Shown: piece after piece, positions 1 through 10,762 of the stretch
Layout of the letters: each line of letters starts with the position of its first letter
How positions within the stretch are numbered: position 1 is the stretch's first letter
From: Toxorhynchites rutilus septentrionalis
Lineage: Eukaryota; Arthropoda; Insecta; Diptera; Culicidae
Direction: 5' to 3'
Assembly (NCBI RefSeq): GCF_029784135.1
Contig: NC_073746.1
Span: forward strand, 60,052,097-60,116,096
DNA: 64,000 nt
The notes under the pieces: generated by a model
Told to the model about the DNA's origin: nothing
The model's input: only the letters and a program-made list of their open reading frames with translations
Databases searched by the model: none
Position numbers and translations under genes: made by a program

Positions 1-1371
1 TTTTCTAAGTTACGTTAGGGTCACCATGAAAAAACTTTTATGTTTCAAATTTTACATGCAAATTATCTTCGAAAGACTTTTAGAGCTTACTAATACAAAC
101 ATTTTTCGATGCAGAACTTGTCAATATCTCAACTTTACTCAAAGTTATTGATATTTCTTCCCAAAAACCATACTCTTTTCATTTGTTTGTCCTTCTTTCT
201 GGGGCAAACGTAAACCAGGTTTATTTGCGGCATTTTAAAGAGCATATTTCACTCTACATGATGTGTGATTTTCAAAACTATGTTATTTTTTGTGTTTGAG
301 TAAATTGAAATTAAAATCATGAGTTTTTGGGTAATAAACCATCAATAACTTTGAGTAGGATTAAGAAATAGACAAGTTCTGCATCGCAAAATGTTGGTAT
401 CGATAAGCTCTAAAAGTCGTACGAAGACAGTTTTGATGTAGAATTTGAAATAAAAAAGTTGAAGCAGAAAAAACACGTTTTTTCATGGTCACCCTAATGC
501 AACTTAGAAAAAAGCGTAAAATCGATTATTTTAAAAGATAGAAAAAAGCTTTGTTCTACAAAGTTGTTTAAAATAACTGGGACTACAATATTGTTGAACT
601 ATGTTTATCTCTATCTATAAAGATAAGAAAGTTAGATTTTTCATTTCATCGACAATTTTGGTCGCCCTATTTTTATAACATAAAAATGAGCGCTCTATCA
701 TATGTAACAACTTTGTCTAAGACAGTTTTTGTCTAAACAATAAATATCTCCCACAAAGTTGTTTTTAGCGCCTTCTATCTGAGTTGCATTAGAGTAACTA
801 TGAAAAAACGGGTTTTTTTTACTCTAACTTTTATATTTAAAATTCTATATCAAAATGGTCTTCGTACGACTTTGAGAGCTTATCAATACCAATATTTTGC
901 GATGCAGAACATGTCAATATCTTAATCCTGCTCAAAGTAATTGCTGGGTTTTCATTCAAAAACTCATGATTTCAATTTTTTTATGTTTACCCCAGAAAGA
1001 ATGACAAACAAATGAGAAGAGCGTGTTATTTGGGAAGAAATATCAATAATTTTGAGTAAAGTTGAGATATTGACAAGTTCTGCATCGCAAAATGTTTGTA
1101 TTAGTAAGCTCTAAAAGTCTTTCGAAGATAATTTGTATGTAGAATTTGAAATATAAAAGTTAGAGCAAAAACTGTTTTTTTTTCATGGTAACCCTAACGC
1201 AACTTAGAAAAAAGACGCTATATCGGTTATTTCAAGAGATAGAAAAAAAACTTTGATCTAAAAAGATGTCTCAAATAATTGGAGCTACAGGGTGGGCCAT
1301 TTAAAGTGGAAGGATTTGTTTTTGCAATAGCAAAGTAAAGAAGTGGAATTAAAAAAAAAATTGAAATTCAT

Positions 1372-2974
1372 TTATTTTGGTCCAAGGAGATTTGTTCTAA
1401 CTACTTTTTGATTATGATATCTCGTACCGATACCGCCTCTGGCCTTGACCGCAAAATGTGCCCTTTTTTCGGCATTTTCCATCACTTTGCCCAATTTTTT
1501 TTTTATCCCATTTATTTATTTTAGGCATTTTAGCTGTAACAGAGCCAAATTTTAATCGTGTACATGTCACATGGTTATCATATCTATAATTAGTACATTA
1601 CACAGTTGCCATTCGTTAGTATTCCTTCTATACCATTACATATGGTACATTTACACAGTAGCCATTTAGGCATAAGAGTTTTCTATCTGTTCTTCCATTA
1701 TCCAGTAAACCGGACAGCGGAGACAGTTGAATGATCATTGTTGAGTTGCTTATAGAACAACAGCCCGATGAGTCTTGCAGAGCAGAGCAGTTGTATGGAT
1801 GAATCGATCTCATTTCGACCGTGGATCGATTTCCATCGCTGATGATTGTTGCGTGGATGTAGCTATTCTGTAACAACACAAAGATGGTCAATGAGGGTCC
1901 TGAGTTTTGAACTCACGATCGATCGCTTACTAAACGAACGCGCAACCAATGTGGCTACGGAGACCCCCCGCTTTGCCCAATGTTTCGGCCGATATGGCAG
2001 CAATTTCTTGTCGGATATTGTCTTTCAGCGCAGCCAGGGTACTTGGTTTACCAGTGTATATCTTGGATTTTAAATATCCCCATAAAAAAAAAGTCAGGAG
2101 GCGTCAAATCAGGTGATCTCAGTGGCCAGTCATAATCGCCGTTTTTCGATATTAATCTTCCGGGGAACATTTCGCGCAATAATTTGGTCGTGGCAGCCGC
2201 TGTATGGCATGTAGCGCCGTCCTGTTGGAACCAGTAATTGTCCAATTCATTTTCACGAACAAATGGCAATAAAAAATCGGTTATCATTGTCCGATAACGC
2301 TCCCCATTCACGGTTACCGTTGCTCCATTTTCGTTTTCGAAGAAGTACGGGCCGATGACTTTATCGGCATAAATGTCACACCACACAGTAACTTTTTGGT
2401 CGTAAAGAGGTTGCGTTTCGATGAATTGAGGGTTTTCAGTAGCATAAAACCGACAATTTTGGTTATTCACTCCTCCATTCAAGTTGAAATGCGCCTCATC
2501 AAACATTATGATTTTTTGCCAAAAGCCACGTTCATTTTTGGCCATTTCGATAGTCCATTTCGCAAAATCAAGTCGACGTGGTAAGTCAGATGGGTTAAGT
2601 TGTTGAGCCATTTGAATTTTATACAGAAACATTTTCAAATCAACACAAATTATGCGTCGGAGAGTGGTTCGAGCGATGCCTAACTCTTGCGAACGATGGC
2701 GACCTGATGTCGATGGAGTCTCTGCAACACTGGCTCGAACGGCATCAATATTCTCGTCGAAACGTCTTGGTCGTTGTCTGGACAGATGACTGGCATTACC
2801 AACACTACCAGACGATAGAAATTTGGCATATAATCTACGTATAGTGTTGTCTCCAGGCGATGTTTTAACTTTATTTCTATTTTTCCACGCACGTTTAGTT
2901 AACACAATTGAGAAGTTATTTTGAATGTACAGCTGAACAATTTCAGCGCGTTGTTTAGGTGTGTACTGTTCCAT
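1372..2974 (-). pseudogene. rosa-like (DD41D) mariner transposase, frameshifted and SINE-split
   Basis: A cut-and-paste transposase acting on the element's own inverted ends. The natural start is the Met at 2974 (MEQYTPKQRAEIV), an N-terminal helix-turn-helix region. The catalytic D residues sit in MFDEAHF, QQDGATCH and TPPDFF; I count 41 residues between the second and third, the spacing of the rosa (DD41D) mariners. Two lesions are visible: a one-base slip in the T run near 2083-2092, after which the reading frame is recovered one frame over (WGYLKSK...), and a 475-bp SINE inserted after the codons for ETLGK. Beyond the SINE the C-terminus resumes and stops at 1372-1374. The rest of the protein reads well, so inactivation looks recent. 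Family assignment rests on motif spacing, not on a search. Confidence 0.85.
1496..1970 (-). mobile_element. tRNA-headed SINE, family 1, copy A
   Basis: An 11-bp target duplication CTTTGCCCAAT flanks it (1485-1495 and 1971-1981). Read on the minus strand it starts with a tRNA-like head (B-box-like GAGTTC followed by AAACTC-type sequence) and ends in an A-rich tail, seen here as the T run at 1496-1505. Two further copies occur at 15327-15795 and 39295-39784. The insertion lies inside mariner transposase coding sequence and its removal restores the frame. Confidence 0.85.
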
Positions 2975-3128
2975 GGTTAAAATTGTACTGAAATGACGCT
3001 TCCAACGCGGTATGACATTTGTTAATCTGACATCTCTGTCAAAAGTTATGGGGTTGCCAGATGCTTCCACTTTAAATGGCCCACCCTGTACAACATTGTC
3101 GAACTATGTTTACCTCTATCTATAAAGA

Positions 3129-3280
3129 TTTTTTTTTTCTGTATTATAGTGACTTTCAACGCTTCTGGCTGGTTCGTCACTTTTACCTTCCATTTTGGAA
3201 GAATGTCGGGAGTGAGAATTGAACTCGTGATCTTGAGCGTGAGAAGTATGGATGTTACCTCCACGCCAGATCGGCTCCAC
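3129..3280 (-). mobile_element. short tRNA-headed SINE, family 2
   Basis: On the minus strand it begins GGAGCCGATCTGGCGTGGAG with an A-box-like head, has a B-box-like GAGTTCAATTC about 45 bp on, and ends in an A run (T run at 3129-3137). The duplication ATCTATAAAGA flanks it at 3118-3128 and 3281-3291. Only one copy is seen in the window. It lies in the spacer of the second foldback unit. Confidence 0.8.
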
Positions 3281-3430
3281 ATCTATAAAGATAAGAAAGT
3301 TAGATTTTTTATTTCATCGACAATTTTGGTCACCCTATTTTTGACAACATAAAAACGAGCGCTCTATCATGAGTAACAACTTTGTTTAAGACAGTTTTTG
3401 TCTAAAGAATAACTGTCAAGCTCTAAATGC

Positions 3431-6090
3431 TAATTTCCACTTAAATGCATCTCCTGGACCAGGGATGGTAAAAAATCACATTCAACGATCAATGAATAAG
3501 TATATCCCTCTAGTCGGATGTTTTTAAATCACCCCCAGCAGGCGAGGCTCTTTTATTCTTCATATGTACACAGAGAGAATACTTGGAACGGTGAGCTACC
3601 AAGATCTCAAAAAAGCAATATGAGAGCGGAATCCCAACTGCTTGCACTCTCGAAGCATTACTTCTACTACTCTGGTTTTATCGTGAGTGCAAGCCACAAA
3701 CGATTAATCCCATTCCATAGAGCGGATGATGAGTTCTTGATCGGAAAGTGTAACAAGAGACGATCAACTGAAATCTTACGACACTCATCGAGGGATTTTT
3801 AATTCTCTATTGCACTGTCCGCAGTGAATGGCTGACTCAGTTTCGTGTCGATTTTATTTTGCTGTCGTCTCCCGCCCGATAAACAGCAGACGGGTAATGG
3901 ATGCAATTGATTAATTTTATTACCAGCAGATTTGGGCGAATCTCATCCCGCCCAAAATCGTTTTTAGATTCCAATAATTCTGAACATTCACATTTCTCTC
4001 CAAATAATTTTTCCAACAGTAATTCAATTAGTGACTTCACGAAACACCTTTCGAATTCGATTGAATTTCAGACCCTTTTTTATTTTGTAGATAAAACGGA
4101 TCACATATTTGATTAATTCAATTCTGTGTGGTTACGTTCTTCGTTACGAATAAATGTAATGAAATAGTATGGACGTATGATATTCATGTATCGTGGACTT
4201 CCGACATATGTGGCAGTAGATTTGTCGAACGACTAATGTTTTTTTATGTCCCTTCAAACTTGTTGCATCTCTCAAGTGTACATACTGCTTTGACCGCAGA
4301 TTTGCATGGTAGAATCTGGTTAATTTCAGGTATTCAGTCTTCATATTGTCGAATGAATACTGTTGGAACAATAGGTATCGCAGCAAATGATTATCAACAT
4401 CCTACCTTATCATCAACCGGTATGCGAATAATTTCAGTGAACTGACGGCATTGGAATATATGCTTTGTGAGGACCACACAATTATTATCAGAGCGAATAA
4501 ACGTCCGACTGGAAGTCATGAACATCAATTCAATGTGCCCAAGATAAATTTATCCTTTGAAGGTCATTAACCTTTCTAAAGATGATCAGATGGAATATAT
4601 TCCAATGTCGTCTGGAATAACCTGTCCAACACCTTATGATCGTTATATTGTTTTTGCTATTATTCTGATGTTTCATAACACGGCACTCTATTGATTATTC
4701 GCCGAAAATGAATAAAAAGTATCCTTGAAGTTAGCCTACGGTTTTAGTAGCAGTGCAATATGGTGAGCCAGTCTCAGGATAAGAAAACATTTAAAAATAA
4801 AGCTTTATTTTTTGAATGAATCAATAGTAAAACAAAACGTCAAAAAATTTCTCGGCTTTGTGATAGCAGATAATCATTATCCATTTGAGTTGTATGAGTA
4901 TTCCATTCCCCCACAAACTGTGGATAGTCTATCTGCATACAAATTATGTAGAGTGCCACAATCCAAAAAAATTATGAGCAAATATTTACGTGCTTAAACA
5001 AAAAAACACATGTTGACATATTTGCGCTAATTTATGTTTTTTTATTAATTCAAGGTAATCAAGGTCTTTTCTAGACACCAGTTTACTCGGCCCCGAAAAA
5101 AGTGGTCTGTATTTGGGCAGGCGGAAAAATATATCTCGCAAGACCACGTGTTCGATGTCGTAAAAGCCTTGGCCAATAACGCATTTACATTAACTCATAA
5201 AATTAGTGATTTGAGAGGGATTATTGTTTGTAGTCTCTTGATTAATTTAAACACCATCTGAGAAATCCTCCGTGAAACATGAAACATTAAAGTCGTCCTA
5301 TCTGCTGTAGCGCATTTTTTTTATTTTACCCAGTTTCATCGAAGTAAACGCGCTCGGAAAGGAAAATTGAACGCCCGGATGAGAGAGCGAGAATCGTACG
5401 TCATAGAGACACTCATTCCCATGGAGCAAATTCTTGTTAGGAGTTGAAAGCAAAACGAGGAAAGAGAGTAACTCAATTATTCAGACTAGTTTCAGTCTAG
5501 TAATGCTTTGGTCAACTCAGAGTTACCAAGAGAAATCACGTAAAAAAAAAAATCGAAGAAATCGTAAATCACATCATGCTCCCTTGTTTTCCATCCTTGT
5601 CCTGGACCATTGTGCATAGTGCAATGGGGGCGAGGGGTTTTTTATGAGAGAGGCATATGATGCATGGAATTATCTTTCATATGGCAATAAGTTCTCGAAC
5701 GAAACAGTACATATTTGACCTGAATCGAATCATTCTAACTATACTTGAACTTCACTTTCTTTTGCCTTAGCCTTGGTAAATTGGTGATGTCAATCAAATT
5801 TTCTCTAATTGTTGACGAAGATCCCTGATTTTTCTTGAGTCTTTTTTATCCAGACAGAATCTCCGATATTCGTTGAATTTCAAAGTTCAGGTAGTCGACA
5901 TCATGTAATCCTTACCGTGCCTCATGGCTGTATGCAGTTAATTAAGATAAACTAAACATTCACTCAGCATAATTTATCTTATGCACATTATGCACCTAAC
6001 AAAACAGAAGCTCAGCAGCCATGGGTATGCACAGCAGCCGCTCATCTCACGTGTGCAAATTACACCATCTAATGACTCAATTTGCCAGAC
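3431..6090. other. Non-coding region, nothing firmly identified
   Basis: No recognisable gene. A stretch near 4400-4560 on the plus strand (around HEHQFNVPKIN) faintly resembles the kind of sequence seen in Helitron-like ORFs but is too short and broken to call. The longest open frame here, at 4128-4445, has no recognisable domain. Short homopolymer runs occur around 5325 and 5540. Confidence 0.4.
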
Positions 6091-6349
6091 CAATGGGAAG
6101 CGATGACCTCGCGAGCGCAATTCCGCGCCGGTAGCTTTTCATCAAGCCAAACAAACGAACGGACGAACGGACTGACAAGCAAACGGTGGCAGCAGCAGCA
6201 GACTCCTTTCTCGAGCGGCTCTCATTCTCTCTGTCTCGGTGTTTAAAAATAGGCGGTTCAATTAAATTTATCACAACACTCCGTTGCTCGACGTTGTCGG
6301 GGTGACGTGCAATAAAACAACGATTAAACAGAAAATTACAGTCGCGAAG
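6090..6349 (+). promoter_or_regulatory. Possible non-coding first exon and promoter region
   Basis: This tract is richer in G+C and CpG than its surroundings and ends at 6349 with a strong splice donor (GCGAAG followed by GTAAGTACC). No open frame of note precedes the donor, so if real it would be a 5' untranslated exon of a gene whose coding exons I cannot identify. Transcript evidence would be needed to separate this from a chance donor. Confidence 0.3.
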
Positions 6350-7512
6350 GTAAGTACCAGGCTTCGTTAGAGGCGCGTGCATGCAAAAAAAAACTTACAG
6401 CTGTGATAGGGCAGTCAAACGGCGATCCATAGCTTTCGTGGAAACGACTGCAACAATAATCTCGACGATCGAACAACGAACGATTTGTTCCTTCCCCAGT
6501 CAATAATGGCAACAACAACTTCTCAACAGTATACTTTGTATCTGTTATGGAGAACGATGTTTTATTTATGCAAGCAACACGCGGTCAGCAATTAGGTCTT
6601 CTATCTGTCCTATCCAGCTCATTATCGCACTTCCACGAACAACATCAATCCGTTAACGAATCGGCGGCTATTTAATTTGTCTCACACTCTCTCGTACGAA
6701 TTAATCCACTTCAGCGAGAATCCTTACGTAATTTTCGATGCGCGCACGAACAAAGAGGTATATCATTACCTTATATCAAACAACCAAACACGGGTAATCG
6801 CGCAAAATAATAACTCGCGAAATTCAGACACAATAATTTTTAAGAAGTGGAACCGTTCAAAATTCGTTCCGCTAAGTTCTCGCCCGAGCAAACTCGGAGC
6901 AGCGTGAACAGTCTAGTGCAACTCAAAGGCTTCGCGAGTCGACAACAATCTGTTGATTTGGATTTAATTAGAGAAGCTACCGTCGCGTGAGAGCAGGACA
7001 CAACGGTTCTGCTGCACCGCCTCTGGTGCTGCGCTGTGCAGACGACGACGACGGCAAGGGCTCAAAGTCCACGCATTCATCTATCGTGTTGTTAGCTGCG
7101 ATGCAGGGATGCTGTGTCTGTTTGTCGGAAACATTGATGAGCCGGGCGAAGACAAACAGGAACAAAAATGTACATTTCAATTGGGATGATACTGCTGCAG
7201 CAGCAGCTGCGGAGACAGCCAAATCTCGTGATTGCAATTCAATGGTGACGAAATATTTACTAGTTGTTCGTAAATCTAATCTGAGTTTTGTTCGATTGTC
7301 TACGTTAATTTTAACATTATTGATATCGAGTCACAAACGTACGCTTTCCATATATTAGGCGTACAAGTATGACTTACTGATTTCGATGTCGGAATAACGT
7401 TTTGTCTCATCTTCCGAACACTTATTTTTTAAATGTAAATTTACTGAACTTTAATATTATAAATAATTGAATAATGGAAACCCTGATATTCTTTGTGGTA
7501 TAGGCTTCATTT
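6350..7512. other. Non-coding region with CAG/GCA-rich tract
   Basis: No recognised gene. The 6890-7210 part is CpG-richer and includes trinucleotide runs (GACGACGACG near 7040, GCAGCAGCAGC near 7195), which explain the overlapping open frames on both strands. It may be regulatory or 5'-untranslated sequence, but nothing decides this. Confidence 0.3.
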
Positions 7513-7514
7513 TA

Positions 7515-8811
7515 AAGGGTGTGTCACATCAAATTGCATCACGGAAAAAGTGCTATAGAAATTCGCCCAGTAGACCGATCCTTTTGAAAATTTTAGACAG
7601 TAAAATCAAAACTATTAAACAACTTTTGGCATTTTCTTTTTATTCATACTTCGAGCCCAAGCCCGTATGCTTGCACCTTCCTCTTTACCCCGTCCATAAG
7701 GTTCTGTACAACGTCAGGTTGTAGTTTTTTTTGAACAGAAATCCATTTTCTCTTGAAGTCCGCCTTCGATTTGACAACTTTTGGGTTCTTCCGGTGGGCC
7801 TGTTTCATAATCGCCCAATATTTCTCTATTGGGCGAAGCTCCAGCGCGTTTGGCGGGTTCATTTCCTTTGGCACGAAGGTGACCCCGTTGGCTTCGTACC
7901 ACTCCAACACGTCCTTTGAATAGTGGCACGAAGCGAGATCCGGCCAGAAGATGGTCGGGCCCTCGTGCTGCTTCAATAGTGGTAGTAAGCGCTTCTGTAG
8001 GCACTACTTAAGGTAAACCTGCCCGTTTACCGTGCCGGTCATCACGAAGGGGGCGCTCCGCTTTCCGAAAGAGCAGATCGCTTGCCACACCATGTACTTT
8101 TTGGCAAACTTGGATAGTTTCTGCTTGCGAATCTCCTCCGGAACGCTAAATTTGTCCTCTGCGGAGAAGAACAACAGGCCCGGCAGCTGACGAAAGTCCG
8201 CTTTGACGTAAATTTCGTCGTCCATTACCAGGCAATGCGGCTTCGTCAGCATTTCGGTGTACAACTTCCGGGCTCGCGTCTTCCCCACCATGTTTTGCCT
8301 TTCGTCGCGGTTAGGAGCCTTCTGAACCTTGTATGTACGCAGGCCCTCCCGCTGCTTGGTCCGCTGGACGAATGAACTTGACAAATTCAGCTTATTGGCG
8401 ACATCCCGGACCGAACTTCTCGGATCACGTCTAAACTGCTTAACTACGCGCTTGTGATTTTTTCACTGACGGAGCATCCATTTTTGCCGTTCTTCACCTT
8501 CCGGTCGATGGTTAGGTTCTCGAAGTATCGTTTTAGTACTCTGCTGACCGTGGATTGGACAATTCCCAGCATCTTACCGATGTCCCGATGTGACAACTCC
8601 GGATTCTCGAAATGAGTGCACAGGATTAATTCACGACGCTCTTTTTCGTTCGACGACATTTTTCCAAATTTACGAAAAATTGACAGTGTAGCATGGCCAA
8701 CGTGATCTATACACTCTTATCTGATTATAAGCGAAAGCTGAAGATATAATTCCTAAAAATTAAATTTCTACAGCGTTTTTTCCGTGATGCAATTTGATGT
8801 GACACACCCTT
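7515..8811 (-). mobile_element. ITmD37E-type Tc1/mariner transposon
   Basis: Inverted repeats of about 35 bp starting AAGGGTGTGTCACATCAAAT at 7515 and ending at 8811 are flanked by TA (7513-7514, 8812-8813). At 1297 bp it is full length for the group and contains a single transposase gene on the minus strand. The DD37E class was described from mosquitoes, which supports the host assignment. Confidence 0.9.
7644..8659 (-). pseudogene. DD37E transposase with one frameshift and one nonsense codon
   Basis: The transposase moves its own element by cutting at the inverted repeats. It starts at the Met at 8659 (MSSNEKERREL) with a helix-turn-helix (HRDIGKMLGIVQSTVSRVLK). The first catalytic Asp is in VMDDEIYVKAD, the second in FWPDLASCHY and the Glu in LRPIEKYW, with 37 residues between the last two. 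The frame slips near 8455-8465 in an A-rich run, so the following part continues in another frame (HKRVVKQF...). A TAG near 8004-8006 replaces what is probably a Glu codon (the sister copy at 9101-10014 has Glu at the matching place). The last segment runs open to 7644. Otherwise it is well preserved. Confidence 0.85.
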
Positions 8812-9100
8812 TAATACCATTTACAGGTATTGTTGCCGGACGAATTTCGGAAGGACGTTGATTATGAAACCTCCTTTTAGCTACGTTATACAGGGTGCGG
8901 CAGCATAACTTCCATTTTCAAAACTCAATAAAAACTATTGTATGCATCGGAAATTATTTATTTATTTTCTATAATGTAGGTACATGCCAAAAGTTTTTAT
9001 TTACATTGTTTTGTAGATCAAATCTGTTAGGTGATGTCCCCCATTCTCCATACATTGCGTAAACCGATTTCTGGCGATTGTCATGACTCTTGTTAGCATA

Positions 9101-10014
9101 AAGGGCGAACGCGAAATTATTGCGAAACATTCAACAGGGCATAACTTTTTTACCATTGGGTAAAAATCAACCAAATTTTGCACACTTTCTCATTGATGTG
9201 TATTGTCTACATGCTGTCAAACTCGAATTCAACGAAAATGGAGGTGAACCAACGCGAGTCGAGAGAACAAATTCTTTCCAAACACCTGGAATTTCCTGAC
9301 CTGGCGCACCGGCAGTTGGGAAAAATGTTGAATATTCACCATTCAACCGTCTCCAGAGTGTTGAAGCGGTTCCAGGAGCGATTGACGTTGGACCACGGCA
9401 AAGGAGCTGGAAGAAAACCGGGACCGGGGAACAAATAGACGGAGGGAAAGGTGAAGCAGATGATTAAAGCAAATCCCAACGTCTCAAGCCGTGATTTGGC
9501 TAAAAAGATCGGCATGTCGCAGAGCTACGTCCAGAATGCAAAGAAGAGAGCTGGACTACATACATACAAGGTACAGAACTTCCCAAACCGCGATGAGCGG
9601 CAACAATCGACGGCTAAAACTCGGGCACGGAAGCTCTACGAGAAGATGCTGACAAAATATGGCTGCTGTGTGATGGACGACGAAACGTATATAAAAGCCG
9701 ATTTTAAGCAAATTCCGGGGTTGGAGTTTTTCACCGGCAAGAGCAAGTTCGATGTGGACGACAAATTTAAGAAGAAAATGTCGAAGTTCGCCTCCAAATA
9801 TCTCGTTTGGCAGGCCGTCTGCTCTTGCGGACTGAGGAGTGAGCCTTTCGTGACAAAGGGCACAGTAAATGGCGAGATCTACAAATCTGAGTGCCTCGAG
9901 AAGCGCCTTTTGCCGTTCTTGCAGCAGCACGACTAAAATTTTGGTTTGATTCTAAACATTATAAGAAAATTGGCATGACATTTTCGGTGTCGCAATAATT
10001 TCGTGTTCGCCCTT
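9101..10014 (+). mobile_element. Internally deleted ITmD37E element nested in a mariner
   Basis: Inverted ends start AAGGGCGAACRCGAAATTAT and are flanked by TA (9099-9100, 10015-10016). The empty site reads GCATAGCAGG and restores the outer transposase frame. The 914-bp length reflects loss of the C-terminal catalytic part of its own transposase, making it non-autonomous. Confidence 0.88.
9238..9936 (+). pseudogene. DD37E transposase, C-terminal half deleted
   Basis: Starts at the Met at 9238 (MEVNQRESREQ). The helix-turn-helix HRQLGKMLNIHHSTVSRVLK and a second one (SSRDLAKKIGMSQSYVQNAK) are readable, followed by the first catalytic Asp in CVMDDETYIKAD. An in-frame TAG lies at about 9436-9438. 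The frame ends at LLPFLQQHD and runs straight into the right inverted repeat, so the second Asp and the Glu are absent. It is closely similar in sequence to the transposase at 7644-8659, allowing the lesions in each to be read against the other. Confidence 0.85.
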
Positions 10015-10762
10015 TAGCAGGTGTTATGTTGGCAATTTCTTCTTGGATGTTGGTCTTCAAATCTTGTAGGGTTCTCGGACGGTTCACATAAACACGGGAT
10101 TTCAAAAAACCCCATAGAAAAACATCACAAGGGGACAGATCGGGAGAGCGAAAGTGTTCCCTCAAAACAGCCATCGAGGCTCTTGAATTGTGTGCTGTTG
10201 CACCGTCTTGTTGGAACCAAATGTCCCCCAAATCCAAATTTTCTAGCCGTGGGAAAAAAAATTGTAGCATGTTTACATACCGGTCCGAATTCGCTGTCAC
10301 TGTAACCTCATTTTCCTCAAAAAACCAGGGACCAATAATTCCAGCTGAGGAAATTGCACACCACACTGTGACTTTGGGTTAATGCAAAGGCTTTTGATGC
10401 AATTCTCGAGGGTTGGTGTCAGCCTACTAGCGCATGTTTTGTTTGTTAACAGACTCACAAAAATGAAAATGGGCTTCATCGCAATAACCGAACATCCGCT
10501 TGAAAAGTAAACCTCAACGGCAAAGACACGCTCCTCACTATTCCAACGTATGATGGCGACTGAACCGTGTCGGGTTCAAAACTTTACAGTATCCCCTCTT
10601 GAACGAGACCACTAGCGCTCCGCTATGACATCAATTATCTGAGTGGCCCGCATTTTAAAAAAGGAAGTTATGCTGCCGCACCCTGTACTAACACAGCTTT
10701 CTGCTAGAATTTATTAAATCTCGATAAAAACTTATAATTCATAGTACATCATATCATGACTC

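Larger units (their letters stand above)
1288..3088 (-). mobile_element. rosa-like Tc1/mariner transposon, split by a SINE
   Basis: The ends are a perfect inverted repeat of about 25 bp beginning CAGGGTGGGCCATTTAAAG (1288 rightward, 3088 leftward), each flanked by TA (1286-1287 and 3089-3090), the target duplication of Tc1/mariner elements. Joining the flanks restores the spacer of the surrounding foldback unit (compare 580-600). Without the inserted SINE the element is about 1.3 kb, a normal mariner size. It carries one transposase gene on the minus strand. Confidence 0.9.
1..3430. repeat. Tandemly duplicated foldback repeat, interrupted by three insertions
   Basis: Two related units lie head to tail: unit 1 is about 1-780, and unit 2 is about 781-1287 plus 3089-3430 once insertions are removed. 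Within each unit, arms are inverted: position 1 onward (AAGTTACGTTAGGGTCACC) pairs with about 485-515, and 783-815 pairs with about 1180-1215. The spacer at 590-780 (short repeats around TATCTATAAAGATAAG) recurs at 3089-3410 as a direct repeat. No coding sequence is visible in the repeat itself. The family is not recognised, and the left edge may run out of the window. Confidence 0.65.
9001..10496 (-). pseudogene. Rosa-like mariner transposase relic, internally deleted and split
   Basis: Minus-strand pieces in order: CDEAHFHFCESVNKQ near 10440-10490 (first catalytic Asp), two in-frame stops just after it, WCAISSAGIIGPWFFEENE and WFQQDGATAHNS at 10160-10366 (second Asp), RSPDLSPCD (third Asp), then LKTNIQEEIANITPA up to 10017. 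After the nested element the C-terminus continues (MLTRVMTIARNRFTQCMENG) and stops at 9001. Removing the nested element joins ITPA to MLTRV in frame. The N-terminal third is missing and the loop between the second and third Asp is shortened, so the protein is dead. Confidence 0.8.
8891..10685 (-). mobile_element. Second rosa-like mariner, interrupted by a DD37E element
   Basis: Inverted ends start CAGGGTGCGGCAGCATAACT (8891 rightward, 10685 leftward), flanked by TA on both sides (8889-8890, 10686-10687). It resembles the element at 1288-3088 in its CAGGGTG ends and transposase type but is a different lineage. A 914-bp DD37E element (9101-10014) sits inside it. Without that, about 0.88 kb remains, so part of the original is deleted. 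Confidence 0.88.

Noticed and set aside
1628..1891. 87-codon minus-strand frame
   Set aside because: It lies within SINE copy A and is not conserved as a frame in copies B and C.
4410..4560. Possible Helitron-type ORF fragment (HEHQFNVPKIN)
   Set aside because: Only about 40 codons with weak resemblance and no replication or helicase motifs; not enough for a call.
6987..7358. 123-codon open frame on the plus strand
   Set aside because: It rests on trinucleotide runs, with comparable frames on the other strand and no recognisable domain.
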